A stretch of DNA of 64,000 nt from Allocoleopsis franciscana PCC 7113. Its GTDB lineage: Bacteria > Cyanobacteriota > Cyanobacteriia > Cyanobacteriales > Coleofasciculaceae. Below, one piece after another: positions 45,053-55,369 of the stretch (within the stretch, counting starts at the first letter, position 1; each line of letters starts with the position of its first letter). The translations under genes were made by a program, and so were the position numbers. The stretch spans positions 1,153,501 to 1,217,500 of the forward strand of contig NC_019738.1 in assembly GCF_000317515.1 (NCBI RefSeq), written 5' to 3'. A model generated the notes under the pieces. It was not told the DNA's origin. It did not search any database and worked only from the letters and a program-made list of their open reading frames with translations.

Positions 45053-46003
45053 ATGGCTACACAAGCTCAGAATTCTCCAGCAGGAATCCAGCCTCGCTCC
45101 AGTACCGAAAAAACTCTAGATCAGGCTTTTGTTTGGCTAACTCGCATTTTAGCGCTGGCAGTTGCCGGGGTTTTAATCTATGTAGCCGTGGTGGTTGGGA
45201 TCAGGGCGATGCCTGCGATCGCCAAATATGGTCTAGGATTTCTGTTTTCTAGTGATTGGAATCCCGTTAACGAGACTTACGGGGCGCTTCCCATGATCTA
45301 TGGGACAATCGTCAGTGCTGCGCTCGCACTATTATTTGCCGTACCGCTTGGAGTGGGCACGGCTGTCTTTTTGAGCGAAAATTTTCTGCCCTTATCCGTT
45401 CGGACACCACTAATATTTATGGTGGAGCTTTTAGCGGCTATTCCGAGTGTTGTCTACGGTTTGTGGGGCATTTTTGTTCTGATTCCTTTCCTGCTTCCAA
45501 TCGGGGAATGGCTTCACACTAACTTCGGCTGGTTGCCTATTTTTAGCACTCCCCTACGTGGCCCAGGAATGTTACCGGCAGCCATCATCTTAACGATCAT
45601 GATTTTGCCGATCATCACGGCAATCTCTCGCGATTCTTTAGGTTCCCTGCCTCCCGATTTAAGGCAGGCATCCCTAGGTTTGGGAGCAACACGCTGGGAA
45701 ACACTTTTCCGAGTCCTCATTCCGGCAGCTTTCTCAGGAATTGTTGGCGGAATCATGCTAGCGTTAGGTAGGGCGATGGGAGAAACAATGGCTGTTACTA
45801 TGATCATTGGCAACGCCAATCAGTTGAATATTTCGCTGCTAGCACCCGCCAACACGATCGCTTCCCTCCTAGCCAATCAATTTGCTGAGGCTTCCGGTTT
45901 ACAAGTTGCGGCTCTCATGTATGCAGGGCTGGTTCTGTTTCTTATCACACTAATCGTTAATGTATTGGCTGAGTTGATTGTTCGCCAAGTGAAGAAATTC
46001 TAG
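45053..46003 (+). CDS. pstC: Phosphate ABC transporter permease PstC
   Basis: A 316-residue membrane protein with six hydrophobic segments. The ATPase-coupling loop is ASLGLGATRWETLFRVLIP followed by GIMLALGRAMGETMAV. The segment ELLAAIPSVVYGLWG is typical of PstC. It forms the channel with PstA, 45 bp downstream. Confidence 0.96.
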   Translation: MATQAQNSPAGIQPRSSTEKTLDQAFVWLTRILALAVAGVLIYVAVVVGIRAMPAIAKYGLGFLFSSDWNPVNETYGALPMIYGTIVSAALALLFAVPLGVGTAVFLSENFLPLSVRTPLIFMVELLAAIPSVVYGLWGIFVLIPFLLPIGEWLHTNFGWLPIFSTPLRGPGMLPAAIILTIMILPIITAISRDSLGSLPPDLRQASLGLGATRWETLFRVLIPAAFSGIVGGIMLALGRAMGETMAVTMIIGNANQLNISLLAPANTIASLLANQFAEASGLQVAALMYAGLVLFLITLIVNVLAELIVRQVKKF

Positions 46004-46047
46004 CGACTTAGAGAACGTCGGCCCCATCCTGTGTAAAGTCTTCTTAT

Positions 46048-46941
46048 ATGTCAACTAGCGCTCAAGACCAACATTCTTTTGGTTCCCCTACCAGTGGTAT
46101 GACTCGGTCTTACACCAGTCCGCGAACGTTATTCGGGATGGTGATGACCCTACTGGCAGGTGCCTGCTTAATCATTGCTCTCATCCCTTTATTTTTGGTG
46201 CTGTTCTACGTCCTCACTCAGGGGGCGAATCGTCTGAATTTAGACTTATTTACCAAGCTGCCTCCACCTCCAGGATTGAAGGGAGGTGGGGTTGGTAATG
46301 CCATAATTGGTACTTTGATGACGGTAGGAATTGGGACTCTGATTAGTCTACCGTTTGGCGTCTTAGCCGCTGTTTATTTATCAGAATTTAGCAAAGGTAC
46401 AACAGCTCGCTGGATTCGGTTTGCCACCAACGTTCTCGCTGGTGTGCCTTCCATCATTGCTGGAATATTTGCTTACGGGATTATCGTTGTCACAATGGGA
46501 GGATTTTCAGCCGTCGCAGGCGGCGTAGCCTTGGCGGTGCTAATGTTGCCCACCATTGTCCGAACAACCGATGAAGCGCTACAGATTGTTCCCCAAGATA
46601 TCCGGTGGGCATCGGCGGGAGTGGGAGCGTCTAACTACCAAACGGTTCTCAGGATAGTCCTCCCGGCAGCAATACCTGCCATTATTACAGGCGTAACTCT
46701 GGCAATTGCTCGTGCCGCTGGCGAAACAGCCCCGTTAATTTTTACAGCGCTCAATTCACCCTTCTGGCCGCGAGGGATATGGAAGCCAACTCCATCTCTC
46801 TCTGTTTTAATCTATAACTTTGCTTCAGTGCCCTTTGAAGCCCAACAGGAGCTGGCATGGGCCGCGTCTTTTCTCCTCGTTGTCTTAATCTTACTGACCA
46901 GCATACTTGCTCGCTGGGCAACTCGTAAGAGCGTGTATTGA
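46048..46941 (+). CDS. pstA: Phosphate ABC transporter permease PstA
   Basis: A 297-residue membrane protein with six hydrophobic segments. It contains NVLAGVPSIIAGIFAYG and the coupling loop SAGVGASNYQTVLRIVLP followed by AIARAAGETAPLIF. It pairs with PstC; the gene order S-C-A-B is the usual one. Confidence 0.96.
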   Translation: MSTSAQDQHSFGSPTSGMTRSYTSPRTLFGMVMTLLAGACLIIALIPLFLVLFYVLTQGANRLNLDLFTKLPPPPGLKGGGVGNAIIGTLMTVGIGTLISLPFGVLAAVYLSEFSKGTTARWIRFATNVLAGVPSIIAGIFAYGIIVVTMGGFSAVAGGVALAVLMLPTIVRTTDEALQIVPQDIRWASAGVGASNYQTVLRIVLPAAIPAIITGVTLAIARAAGETAPLIFTALNSPFWPRGIWKPTPSLSVLIYNFASVPFEAQQELAWAASFLLVVLILLTSILARWATRKSVY

Positions 46942-47092
46942 AGAAACGTCGAGTTCAGAATCTTTAGGAATTAAGACGGTTAAGAAAGCAACCTAAAAAT
47001 GTCGTCAAGTCCCAATTCTTCACGAATTGTAGGCAACAACAAAAAAAACCATTTCTATTGGAATGTCAACTAAAACTTCAGGTGAGATTGTT

Positions 47093-47920
47093 ATGAGTTA
47101 TAGCCAGCAAAATACACAGCGCGATCGGTTTGCTGTGGAGGAAACCGAAACTGTTCTACGGGTAGAGAAACTCGATATTTACTATAGTAAGTTTTTAGCG
47201 GTTCAGGATGTTACTATGGACATTCCTAAAAACCGCGTAACGGCTTTCATCGGCCCCTCTGGTTGTGGAAAAAGTACTTTGCTGCGATGCTTTAACCGCC
47301 TCAACGATTTAATTGATGGATTTCATATAGACGGAAAAATTTATTACCATAACCAAGACCTCTACGATAAAAGCATCGATCCCGTAGAGGTACGCAGGCG
47401 GATTGGCATGGTGTTTCAAAAACCCAATCCTTTCCCGAAATCAATTTATGACAATATTGCCTATGGAGCGCGAGTGAATGGCTACAAAGGCAATCTGGAT
47501 GAGTTAGTAGAGCGCTCTTTACAGAAAGCGGCACTGTGGGATGAAGTCAAAGACAAACTCAAGCAAAACGGATTGGCCTTATCCGGTGGACAGCAGCAAC
47601 GTTTGTGTATTGCGCGTGCGATCGCAACCAATCCTGATGTCGTGCTGATGGATGAACCTTGCTCTGCCCTTGACCCGATCTCTACGCTTAAGGTTGAGGA
47701 ATTGATGCACCAGCTCAAGGAAAACTACACCATTGTGATTGTGACCCACAACATGCAGCAGGCCACGCGAGTCGCGGATATGACCGCCTTTTTCAATGCT
47801 AAGGCAACCGATAAGGGTGGAAAACAGGGCTACTTGGTGGAATACGATCGCACCGAAAATATTTTCCAAAACCCGCAGCAAGAATCCACTCGGGACTATG
47901 TGAGCGGACGGTTTGGGTAA
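47093..47920 (+). CDS. pstB: Phosphate ABC transporter ATPase PstB
   Basis: About 275 residues. I choose ATG 47093 because AGGTGAG ends six bases before it; an in-frame ATG at 47063 has no ribosome site and would add ten residues. Walker A is [13 protein letters not shown], the signature [14 protein letters not shown], Walker [14 protein letters not shown] and the switch His VTHNMQQA. It drives phosphate import through PstCA. No phoU gene follows. Confidence 0.96.
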   Translation: MSYSQQNTQRDRFAVEETETVLRVEKLDIYYSKFLAVQDVTMDIPKNRVTAFIGPSGCGKSTLLRCFNRLNDLIDGFHIDGKIYYHNQDLYDKSIDPVEVRRRIGMVFQKPNPFPKSIYDNIAYGARVNGYKGNLDELVERSLQKAALWDEVKDKLKQNGLALSGGQQQRLCIARAIATNPDVVLMDEPCSALDPISTLKVEELMHQLKENYTIVIVTHNMQQATRVADMTAFFNAKATDKGGKQGYLVEYDRTENIFQNPQQESTRDYVSGRFG

Positions 47921-48008
47921 AGGTGGGCTTCTGTTCTCAATGGGGAATGCCTTAATTGGACTTACATCCCCTTCCACAGCTCCAGAAGGCCGTTCCATCC
48001 GTCGGCGG

Positions 48009-48047
48009 TGACTCAATAACGGCTCACTGTTCACGGTTACTGAGTCA
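48009..48047. terminator. Hairpin between convergent pstB and GT4 genes
   Basis: TGACTCAATAAC pairs with GTTACTGAGTCA with one mismatch across a 15-base loop. It lies between the 3' ends of two convergent genes, a typical place for a shared terminator, though no long T-tract follows. Confidence 0.4.
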
Positions 48048-48053
48048 TCTGTA

Positions 48054-49331
48054 TTACGCCGCGACCTGAGGTTTTTGAACAGATTGGACGGCGGATTGAG
48101 CCAGTAGCTTACTGTACACAGACGTGAGCCGATAAGCAACACTCTCCCAACTCATGGCAATTTCCACCCGTTGCCGACCGATTTCACCTAATTGCTCTCC
48201 CCACGCTGGATTGCTCAGGATACGATCAATCGCTTCGGCAAAAGCCGCCTCATCTTGAGGTGGCACCAGTAATCCCGTGACTTCCGGCACGACCGTAAAC
48301 TGCAATCCTCCCACTTTACTCGCCACCACCGGTGTGCCACAAGCCATGGCTTCAATCGCTACCAGCCCAAAGGGTTCATAATGACTGGGAACCACACACA
48401 CATTGGCGGCGGCATAGTAGCTGGGTAACTCGGCGTCGGTGAGTCGTCCAGGGAAGGTGACGATCTCGTTTAAGCCGAGTTCTTGAACAATCGTTTTAAT
48501 GCGATCGCACTCCATCCCATCACTCTGTCCTGGACGATAACCCCCTGCGATCATTAACCGCAAATCGGCATTACCCTGCCATCTGGATTTCGCGATTGCC
48601 CGGACTAAGGTTTCAATTCCCTTGCGCCGATCAAATCGACCCACGTACAGCACCACCTTCGCTTCCCTTGGAATCCCCAGTTGTTGCCGTGCGTCTTGGC
48701 GTGCGATCGAACCCATCCGCTGAATATCCGTACCACAGGGAACGATTTCAATCATGCCTTTCCCAGAAACCAGATTTCGCATGTGTTCTTCTTCTTGAGG
48801 ACTTGTCGCAACAATCCGATCCGCTGTTTCTAGACAAGCCTTTTCCACCGCTAAGCGCGTCGAAGCGATCGCAGGAAGATGACTCACACTCCGATACTTA
48901 ACCGCCCCTAAGGAGTGGTAAGTATGAATCTGTTTCAAAGGTTGAAGTTTTTTCAGTTCCATCCCCACCCAAGAAGATAACCAGTAATTCGTATGAACTA
49001 AGGGATACTGGTATCCTTCTTGCTTCTGGAATGCCTGAAATTGCTTGACAAACTCTGGCAGGTAGCCAAAAGCATCATCTCGATTAATAAACTGAACAGG
49101 TCCTGCCGTGAGTCGGATTGTTCGGCAATTCGGCGCATGTTGAACAATATTCGCTTGCTCAGGATCGATGCGGCGAGTAAACATATCCACACGCCATCCC
49201 TGTTTTGCCAGTGCTAATCCTACTTGACGCACATAAACGTTTTGTCCACCGGCCTCTTCTTGACCAATTTCTGCGGCTGGGTCGCCACTAACAGAAATCA
49301 ACGCAAGACGGCCTTTGTCATTTATAAGCAT
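48054..49331 (-). CDS. GT4-family glycosyltransferase
   Basis: About 425 residues from ATG 49331; the open frame extends to 49466, but the extra residues (MCFRQCPWLVLVRFVAP) look unlike the family. The N-terminal part has GQEEAGGQNVYVRQVGLALA, close to sucrose-phosphate-synthase-like and related GT4 enzymes. The donor domain has VVLYVGRFDRRKGIETLV, and HYEPFGLVAIEAMACGTPVV with the EX7E motif. It transfers a sugar from a nucleotide donor. The substrate could be sucrose phosphate, a lipid or a polysaccharide; no phosphatase partner is adjacent. Confidence 0.88.
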   Translation of the reverse strand: MLINDKGRLALISVSGDPAAEIGQEEAGGQNVYVRQVGLALAKQGWRVDMFTRRIDPEQANIVQHAPNCRTIRLTAGPVQFINRDDAFGYLPEFVKQFQAFQKQEGYQYPLVHTNYWLSSWVGMELKKLQPLKQIHTYHSLGAVKYRSVSHLPAIASTRLAVEKACLETADRIVATSPQEEEHMRNLVSGKGMIEIVPCGTDIQRMGSIARQDARQQLGIPREAKVVLYVGRFDRRKGIETLVRAIAKSRWQGNADLRLMIAGGYRPGQSDGMECDRIKTIVQELGLNEIVTFPGRLTDAELPSYYAAANVCVVPSHYEPFGLVAIEAMACGTPVVASKVGGLQFTVVPEVTGLLVPPQDEAAFAEAIDRILSNPAWGEQLGEIGRQRVEIAMSWESVAYRLTSVYSKLLAQSAVQSVQKPQVAA

Positions 49332-49965
49332 GATAGATTTTTCACCCCATGAGTAGGTACCCTGCCTTGAACCCAGGAGGTGCAATTGATTTTTCATCTT
49401 CTCAGAGTCAAGGACAGGTGCAACGAATCGGACTAGTACCAGCCAAGGACACTGACGAAAACACAAACATTAATTTGATAATGCTGAGCTTTCAGTCTCT
49501 TCTCGATGCCGACGGGGTTAGCTGACGGGCTAGGGCTGAGAGATGCCCCTCTTCTTTACCTCTCCATCATTAGGAAGAGAGCAAATAAAGAAGATACGCC
49601 CCCGGAATGGTTCCCCCGTTCCAGTTTCAGCTTTATACCTGTATGGGTGCCTTTATACCCCTGAAACTGAATTAGGCTGACTTACATGCAATACGGTTGA
49701 ATTACATTAGATTATTATTGTATTGCGCTTTTTCAGATTAATCAATCTCTCAACAGGTATTGTTTTATAACAATTTGTGACTAAATATTGCTATATTGTT
49801 TATTAAGAATTTTTAGGAAGATCAATCTGAATAGTCAAAAACAGTCACGGCTGTTTGATCAAGCAGAGAGTCAAAAGTCGGCGTTATAGAGGGAAAAGCG
49901 ATCCCCGAAAGCGTCAATCCAAGATACGATAAGTTCTAATTTTGAAAATCCGTTTGTTGTAAATC
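49332..49965 (+). other. Divergent intergenic region between GT4 gene and psb27
   Basis: No coding frame is supported. CAGTTTCAG (49622-49630) and CTGAAACTG (49661-49669) form an inverted repeat whose loop contains CTTTATACC twice. The rest is AT-rich with likely promoters for both genes. Confidence 0.4.
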
Positions 49966-50376
49966 ATGCTGATGAAGCGCCATATATCACGTCTTATTGC
50001 CCTCGTTTTGGTTGTTGTGATGGGTCTGATGGGGTGTTCCTCCACCACCAGTGTTTCCGGTTTGACAGGAGATTACCGCCAGGATACGTTGACCTTGTTA
50101 CAAAACTTGAGAACAGCCATTGAATTACCGGAGGGTACACCCGATAAAGCAGAGGCTCAATCCAATGCGCGTCAATCCATTAATGAGTTTGCCTCTCGCT
50201 ATCGGCGAGATAGCTCAGTGGCTAACCTCAGCTCCTTTACCACGATGCGAACGGCCTTGAATTCTTTAGCGGGTCATTACAGCTCTTACCCGAACCGTCC
50301 TTTGCCACAAAAGTTGAAGAATCGCCTAGAGCAGGAATTCCGGCAGGTTGAGAGTGCTCTGAAGCGAGGCGCTTAA
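49966..50376 (+). CDS. psb27: Photosystem II assembly lipoprotein Psb27
   Basis: A 136-residue protein with lipobox LMGC at about residues 21-24. The mature part matches Psb27: GLTGDYRQDTLTLLQNLRTA, then SINEFASRYRRDSSVANLSS, SFTTMRTALNSLAGHYSS and a basic end (RPLPQKLKNRLEQEF). Psb27 binds CP43 on the lumen side of immature photosystem II and keeps the manganese site open during assembly. The start is ATG 49966 or 49972. Confidence 0.95.
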   Translation: MLMKRHISRLIALVLVVVMGLMGCSSTTSVSGLTGDYRQDTLTLLQNLRTAIELPEGTPDKAEAQSNARQSINEFASRYRRDSSVANLSSFTTMRTALNSLAGHYSSYPNRPLPQKLKNRLEQEFRQVESALKRGA

Positions 50377-50909
50377 GCTTGATTTGCCTTTAAGTTGCAT
50401 TTTTGTCGTTCGCCAGAACCCTGAGGGGACACTCCAGATGTAACGAAATGATGATTTGCTGAGCAGAACTCTAATGGACGCTCCTAATTGGACGTTAACG
50501 CGAACACACTGATCAATGGCACGGGTCATCACCCTTGTTTTTTATCCTGATGAGGGTTTGATCTGTCAAACCCTTCTTTTTGATTGGCGAAATCTCTGAT
50601 ACCATTGCTTTTTTTTATCGACTACATAGGATTACCGGGTCATGGGTTATGGAATTGAAGATGATGAAAATTGAAAGTCAGGCGGTTACTCAAATCTAAA
50701 GCGGGAATTCCCACCAATCAGCTAATCTGTAACCTTGACCTTGAGAACTTTTGTAGTCAGTCTTGAGTCAAATGGTACGAGCAATTGTCCGGAACAATTG
50801 GCAAGTGAGCTGAAAGCGGAAAATAGCTGAACTCTATCATTGCCGATTTGTTAGCAGTCTGTGAAGACTGAGGACGCCAACTTTCTGTTCTTTTGTGGTG
50901 TTTGTAGGA
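50377..50909 (+). other. Intergenic stretch with terminator
   Basis: No coding frame is supported on either strand; a 106-codon minus-strand frame at 50757-51077 overlaps the next gene and is a shadow. The clear feature is the terminator at 50553-50581. Confidence 0.45.
50553..50581 (+). terminator. Rho-independent terminator downstream of psb27
   Basis: AGGGTTTGA (50553-50561) pairs exactly with TCAAACCCT (50566-50574) around TCTG, followed directly by a T-rich run (TCTTTTT). This is the strongest intrinsic terminator seen in the window. It lies 177 bp after the psb27 stop, so the message would have a long 3' part. Confidence 0.8.
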
Positions 50910-52394
50910 ATGTCTAACAGTTTTCTCCAAAAGGCGCGACAGCGGAGGCGTCTGCATCGCTATATGGCTACCGCACTCTTGACGAGTAGTAGCCTCCTGA
51001 GTCAGTGTGGCTTGATGCAAACCGCTCAGGCTCAAACAACGGCTTATTGCAAGTTGTCTAATGAGGCAATTTCTCAAAAAGAAAACTTACGTATTGCTGC
51101 TCTAAAAGGGAACTCAGATTCGGAAAAGCGCTACAAAGCCCTCGTCAAGCAACACGCTGATTTCTTACGCCAATGTCGCTCTCGAACGTGGCCTAATAAC
51201 CAGTCGATTTGGCTGCGCTTATACCCCTGTGATGCTCGCGCTGGAGCGATTGATGATATCCTCGACCGTCTGGTTAACCGAGGCTACAACCAAGTTAACG
51301 TTGAAGTGTTTTATGACGGTCAAGTACTCTTACCCATGTCCGATAACCCAACGGCTTGGCCTTCCGTAGTGCGGACACCAGGGACGGATAAAATCGATCT
51401 GTTGACCCAGATGATCCAAAAAGGACATGAGCGGGGGATGCGGGTTTATGCCTGGATGTACACCATGAATTTTGGCTACTCCTACGCTCAGGGCTCAGAG
51501 ACCCGAAAAATGCTAGCACGCAATGGTCGGGGAGAAACGAGCTTGTCCTACGTCCCAGACGGTTCTCAAGCCTTCATTGACCCTTACAACATGCAAGCCA
51601 AGACAGACTACTACCAAGTGGTTCAGGCTGTCTTGAAACGACGCCCGGATGGAATTTTGTTCGATTATATTCGGTATCCACGTGGCACTGGGAGTGATTC
51701 TGTAGCGGCTAGAGTTGAGGATTTATGGATTTATGGTGATGCAGCCAAACAAGCCCTGTTTGACCGAGCTCTCAACAAAAAAGGACGAGATTTAATTCAG
51801 CGCTATATTAGCAAAGGTTCAATTAATGCCAGTGATTTGGCGAGTGTCAATCAACTTTATCCGGAGGAGCAAACTCCCCTGTGGCAAGGTCGCACTCCCA
51901 CACCGACAGACTCCTTAGCATCTCTGCAATGGCAACTGTGGCAGCTCAGCGTTGCTCACGCGGCTCAAGGCATTTTGGACTTTTTAAATCTAGCGACTCT
52001 CCCAGCCCAGCGTGCCGGGATTAAAGCGGGAGCCGTCTTTTTCCCCGATGGCAATCAAGCCGTGGGTCAAGTAGGGTATGATTCTCGTCTACAACCTTGG
52101 GATCGATTTCCCAGTTCCCTGGAGTGGCATCCCATGTCTTATGGGGTCTGTGGGAGTACAAGATGCATTGATGATTTGGTCAAGCGAGTCGTAAATCGGG
52201 CAGCCCCTGGTACTGAGGTGATACCTGCCTTGGCAGGAGATTGGGGCAGGTCTGTTACCAATCGCCCATCCTTGGATGCTCAGATGAGGGCGCTCCGCCA
52301 AGAGGTACCCAAGATTAACTCGGTGAGCCATTTTGCTTATTCGTGGCAAGACCCAGGTTTTGACCGCGATCGCAAATTTTGCCGATTGGATTAA
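50910..52394 (+). CDS. GH10-like (glycosyl hydrolase-like 10) secreted protein
   Basis: About 494 residues from ATG 50910; an upstream in-frame GTG at 50895 is possible. The N-terminus has an Arg-rich start and hydrophobic part ending ...QTAQAQTT, a probable signal peptide. The domain then shows the family pattern: SIWLRLYPCDARAGAIDDIL, NRGYNQVNVEVFYDGQVLLP, GMRVYAWMYTMNFGYS, DGILFDYIRYPRGTG and EVIPALAGDWG. The Asp in LFDYIRYP is at the position of a catalytic or binding acid. It probably acts on a polysaccharide in the wall or sheath. Confidence 0.88.
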   Translation: MSNSFLQKARQRRRLHRYMATALLTSSSLLSQCGLMQTAQAQTTAYCKLSNEAISQKENLRIAALKGNSDSEKRYKALVKQHADFLRQCRSRTWPNNQSIWLRLYPCDARAGAIDDILDRLVNRGYNQVNVEVFYDGQVLLPMSDNPTAWPSVVRTPGTDKIDLLTQMIQKGHERGMRVYAWMYTMNFGYSYAQGSETRKMLARNGRGETSLSYVPDGSQAFIDPYNMQAKTDYYQVVQAVLKRRPDGILFDYIRYPRGTGSDSVAARVEDLWIYGDAAKQALFDRALNKKGRDLIQRYISKGSINASDLASVNQLYPEEQTPLWQGRTPTPTDSLASLQWQLWQLSVAHAAQGILDFLNLATLPAQRAGIKAGAVFFPDGNQAVGQVGYDSRLQPWDRFPSSLEWHPMSYGVCGSTRCIDDLVKRVVNRAAPGTEVIPALAGDWGRSVTNRPSLDAQMRALRQEVPKINSVSHFAYSWQDPGFDRDRKFCRLD

Positions 52395-52511
52395 GGGATT
52401 AACTCCAGTATGAAATTACCTCGCTCCTTCACTCTCGAATAAAAATAAAGAGACCGGGGCGAGGCATGTATCGAATTTTGTTTCAAGCTTATAGTTTTAG
52501 TTTTGAGCTGA

Positions 52512-53345
52512 TTAATACCCAAGCTTCTGGTGATGCAATCTCAGCATTCGCTGGGCTACATCAAAGGGGACATCAGCGTGATCAAAATCCTTGAGTCCAA
52601 ACATTCCACTACTAATATTCATAAGTTGCCAGTATCCTTCTTTTCGGAGGAGAATAGCATCTCCTCTAAGGTCTTCTATCGACCAAGTTACAATAGCATA
52701 CGGCTCCTCAACTGTTATTTCTAGGAACCTAACATCATCTGGCTGTTCGCCCCACTCATTGACCATATAATCAGTCACAACTTTTTGGCTCTCTCTAATG
52801 GCTATATGCTGGGTTTCTGCCACTACAGATGCATTCTTTAGCAATACTGTTAGTAAATTTAAATGAATATTTAAGTGATAGATCATCGCTCCGAGTTGAC
52901 GGATGTAATGAACTAATTTTTCATCAATATTAATTAATGTTATAAAATCTTCGCTTTCTATTTCCTGATTTCTCTGTTCAAGATATTCGTTATATTCTTT
53001 AATTAACCGAAATATACTGTTATTTTGATTCTCTAACATATAGACTATATATTCATCCACCAAGATTTGGTGGGGAGGCAATTCAAGAACGATCTTTTTG
53101 AATTTATCCTCATTAATAGGTGTAATTAAAGTCTTTTTTAAAACTTGGTTTTTCTGGTTGACCAGAATATTAAGTTCACGACGAACTATTTGATCGGCTT
53201 TACGTAAGCTAAAAAATATATCATCTACTTCAAGAGCTAGAGAAGACAAGAATGTATTATCCTCTTTGTTCTCTATCTTCTCGTTGTTTTTGAGCATTGG
53301 GTTCGTTCGACTCTTCAGTTCGGGGATAAACAGTTGTTCTGTCAT
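52512..53345 (-). CDS. Hypothetical protein with helical N-terminal and beta-rich C-terminal parts
   Basis: About 277 residues from ATG 53345, chosen because AAGGAT lies six bases before it; the open frame extends to 53381. I do not recognise the protein. Residues 30-200 are helical and AT-rich in codons (VDDIFFSLRKADQIVRRELN; HYIRQLGAMIYHLNIHLNLL). The last 80 residues form a beta-rich region (LEITVEEPYAIVTWSIEDL, then ILLRKEGYWQLMNISSGMFG) ending with a helix (DVAQRMLRLHHQKLGY). It stands alone between long noncoding stretches. Confidence 0.65.
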   Translation of the reverse strand: MTEQLFIPELKSRTNPMLKNNEKIENKEDNTFLSSLALEVDDIFFSLRKADQIVRRELNILVNQKNQVLKKTLITPINEDKFKKIVLELPPHQILVDEYIVYMLENQNNSIFRLIKEYNEYLEQRNQEIESEDFITLINIDEKLVHYIRQLGAMIYHLNIHLNLLTVLLKNASVVAETQHIAIRESQKVVTDYMVNEWGEQPDDVRFLEITVEEPYAIVTWSIEDLRGDAILLRKEGYWQLMNISSGMFGLKDFDHADVPFDVAQRMLRLHHQKLGY

Positions 53346-54460
53346 ACAAATCCTTGTTGAAACACAATGGTTACTGCTCATAAAGTTATTAGTGGTAATG
53401 TAGAGAAAATTAGTCTGGATAAAAATGCTTTCTCTAAGTTCTCGAACTTGAGAGCATTTATATAACCCTACAAATACTTTCTATTAGCAAAACCTTTGTG
53501 GAGTGTTAACAGTAGTGAGTCTGATGCTCATTTTAAGTTGTTGTGCTTTGTGCATGTAATGGGTTGAGATTACCTCGAACACGGCACGGTTTGCAGAGCT
53601 TTGTTCTCGTATTGTGTAGGAGAAACCTTAGCCAAACTTAGGCGAAGAGTAAGAATGCAGGAGGATAGCCTTAGGATTCTTCGTAGTAGCTCCTTCAGAG
53701 CTAGCTGTTTTTGAAGAAGAAGGAATATACTTTCCGAGGGTTTGCTATGCAACCACTTCAACCACATTTCAGATAAGACTCCACAAATTCAGTACAGAAT
53801 TGCCCAAGTTTATAGCCAATTAGGGATGATATAAGCTCTCACCATTAGGTGAACAATTTCACTACGAACTACGGCAAAGCTGCATTTAATACTTCAATTC
53901 ACGAAAGAATTGAAGATTGATTCAATTGAAGCTGAAAAAGTAGATAACCCTGTTGTGCTTATTGGATAGCACAGGATAAGCCGGAAAGCTGTGCTTGCCA
54001 ACTTACGGCTTACATTCTGTAGATTTTTAGCTTGTCATACGTCGTATGACTTGTATTACCTATGTGAATATTATGGCAAATTGCTGACAACAGCAACAAA
54101 TTCAAGCAAACTTTATTAAGTCTTTAACAATAGCCGAGTACAGACTTCTATCTGTTTGTAGCGATATGACATTGATATGACATTCGGCTGCAATCGAGTA
54201 TACGCCTGGATTCAGGCTATGTCCTGGGGTCATCCCTGAGAAGCGAACGTAAGACAAGATGTAAGACATATTTTTTCCTAGCTCGTCACTCCTGAAGCCG
54301 CAAGCACGATTGAGTAGAGCTAAAGGAGTAGCTACCACGTCAGCACAATGGCAATGCTGAAAGCCGCACTCCTTGTGGAGAGAACAGAGAAAACATTAAT
54401 AATAGCTTGAGAGTGGGCGGCTATCGCCTCCCTAGACTCCACAAGAGAGTCCCACTTAAC
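53346..54460 (+). other. Long intergenic stretch without a supported gene
   Basis: Frames of 65 and 78 codons on the minus strand have no ribosome site or motif. Visible structures: a hairpin CTTCAATTC-acgaaa-GAATTGAAG at 53892-53915, a perfect palindrome at 54034-54050, and an 11-bp tandem repeat GATATGACATT at 54163-54184. This could be decayed DNA from a lost gene. Confidence 0.45.
54034..54050. promoter_or_regulatory. Perfect 17-bp palindrome, operator-like
   Basis: GTCATACG-T-CGTATGAC is exactly symmetric around one base. Such sites are often bound by dimeric repressors, but no regulator gene is near. Confidence 0.35.
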
Positions 54461-54973
54461 CTAGGTCACGTTGATGATTTTGGCCGGCACTCCAACCGCT
54501 GTAGCTCCCTCCGGAACGTCACAAAGCACCACAGCATTTGCGCCAATCTTCGCGTGGTTACCGATAGTCACTGGACGAATAATTTTCGCACCAGCACCAA
54601 TATCAACATGACCGCCAATTTTCACCCCTGCCACGACTGTTACCTGTTGCAAAATCAAACAATTAGGGCCAATAGTGGCATCAGGATGAATCACAACACC
54701 CGTTGGATGAGTCAGGAGTAGTCCCCCTTCAATTTGACAGTTGATCGGAATATCGGCAGCCGTGACAACGCTCCAGAATCGGTGCTGGAGGACGTTCCAC
54801 TTACAGAAAAAGCGTCCGATCAGTCCACCCCGTACCTGCCACTTCTGATACTCACGGATTGATTTGAGTAACTGTCGCGACGGATTCCACCAGCCGTCAT
54901 ACACTTCACGGCTCCAATCAGGCTCTGTCGCAGAAACCAGTGGAGTTGTGGGTGATTCAATTAATTTAAACAT
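54461..54973 (-). CDS. Hexapeptide-repeat acyltransferase, serine acetyltransferase-like
   Basis: A 170-residue protein. The C-terminal half is a left-handed beta-helix: LLLTHPTGVVIHPDATIGP, VTVVAGVKIGGHVDIGAGA, TIGNHAKIGANAVVLCDVP and a final ATAVGVPAKII. The His in THPTGVVIHP is placed as the catalytic His of CysE-like enzymes. The N-terminal helical part (about 70 residues) is shorter than in classic CysE, so acetyl transfer to a sugar or other alcohol is also possible. It stands alone. Confidence 0.87.
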   Translation of the reverse strand: MFKLIESPTTPLVSATEPDWSREVYDGWWNPSRQLLKSIREYQKWQVRGGLIGRFFCKWNVLQHRFWSVVTAADIPINCQIEGGLLLTHPTGVVIHPDATIGPNCLILQQVTVVAGVKIGGHVDIGAGAKIIRPVTIGNHAKIGANAVVLCDVPEGATAVGVPAKIINVT

Positions 54974-55369
54974 TGTCTGTTGGCTGTGTTATTAACTTCA
55001 TCTCCGTTCAGTTTCATTCTTCAGGCACCCAGCGACTAAACAAGGACGATACTAAATCTAGGCTTGGGTCTTCTTTTAGCTGTTGCCAGAAGCTCAGCCG
55101 TATAGATTTTGGGTCGTTCACACTGAATAGCAGGTTGGGTTGATTAGCCTCATCGACTGAGGCTGAACCGTCGGATTTCTAGAAGAAATTATCTCTTAAT
55201 CTATCCTAGCTCTGCTAATCATTTTTTCAATACCTTCTAGAAAGGTTACATTAGTTAATTAATAAACTAACCTTCTTATTTCTGGGTACAATAGTTAGAT
55301 TAGATTGTTAAATATCAAGTTCAATAATTAATTTGACCTTAAATACGATTAAAAAATATCTGTGAAGAA
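54974..55369 (+). other. Intergenic stretch before the TPR gene
   Basis: No coding frame or repeat of note is seen. The DNA turns strongly AT-rich over the last 150 bp, where promoters of the divergent genes are expected. Confidence 0.4.

Noticed and set aside
53570..54338. 65- and 78-codon minus-strand frames
   Set aside because: No start signals or motifs; composition is like the surrounding noncoding DNA.
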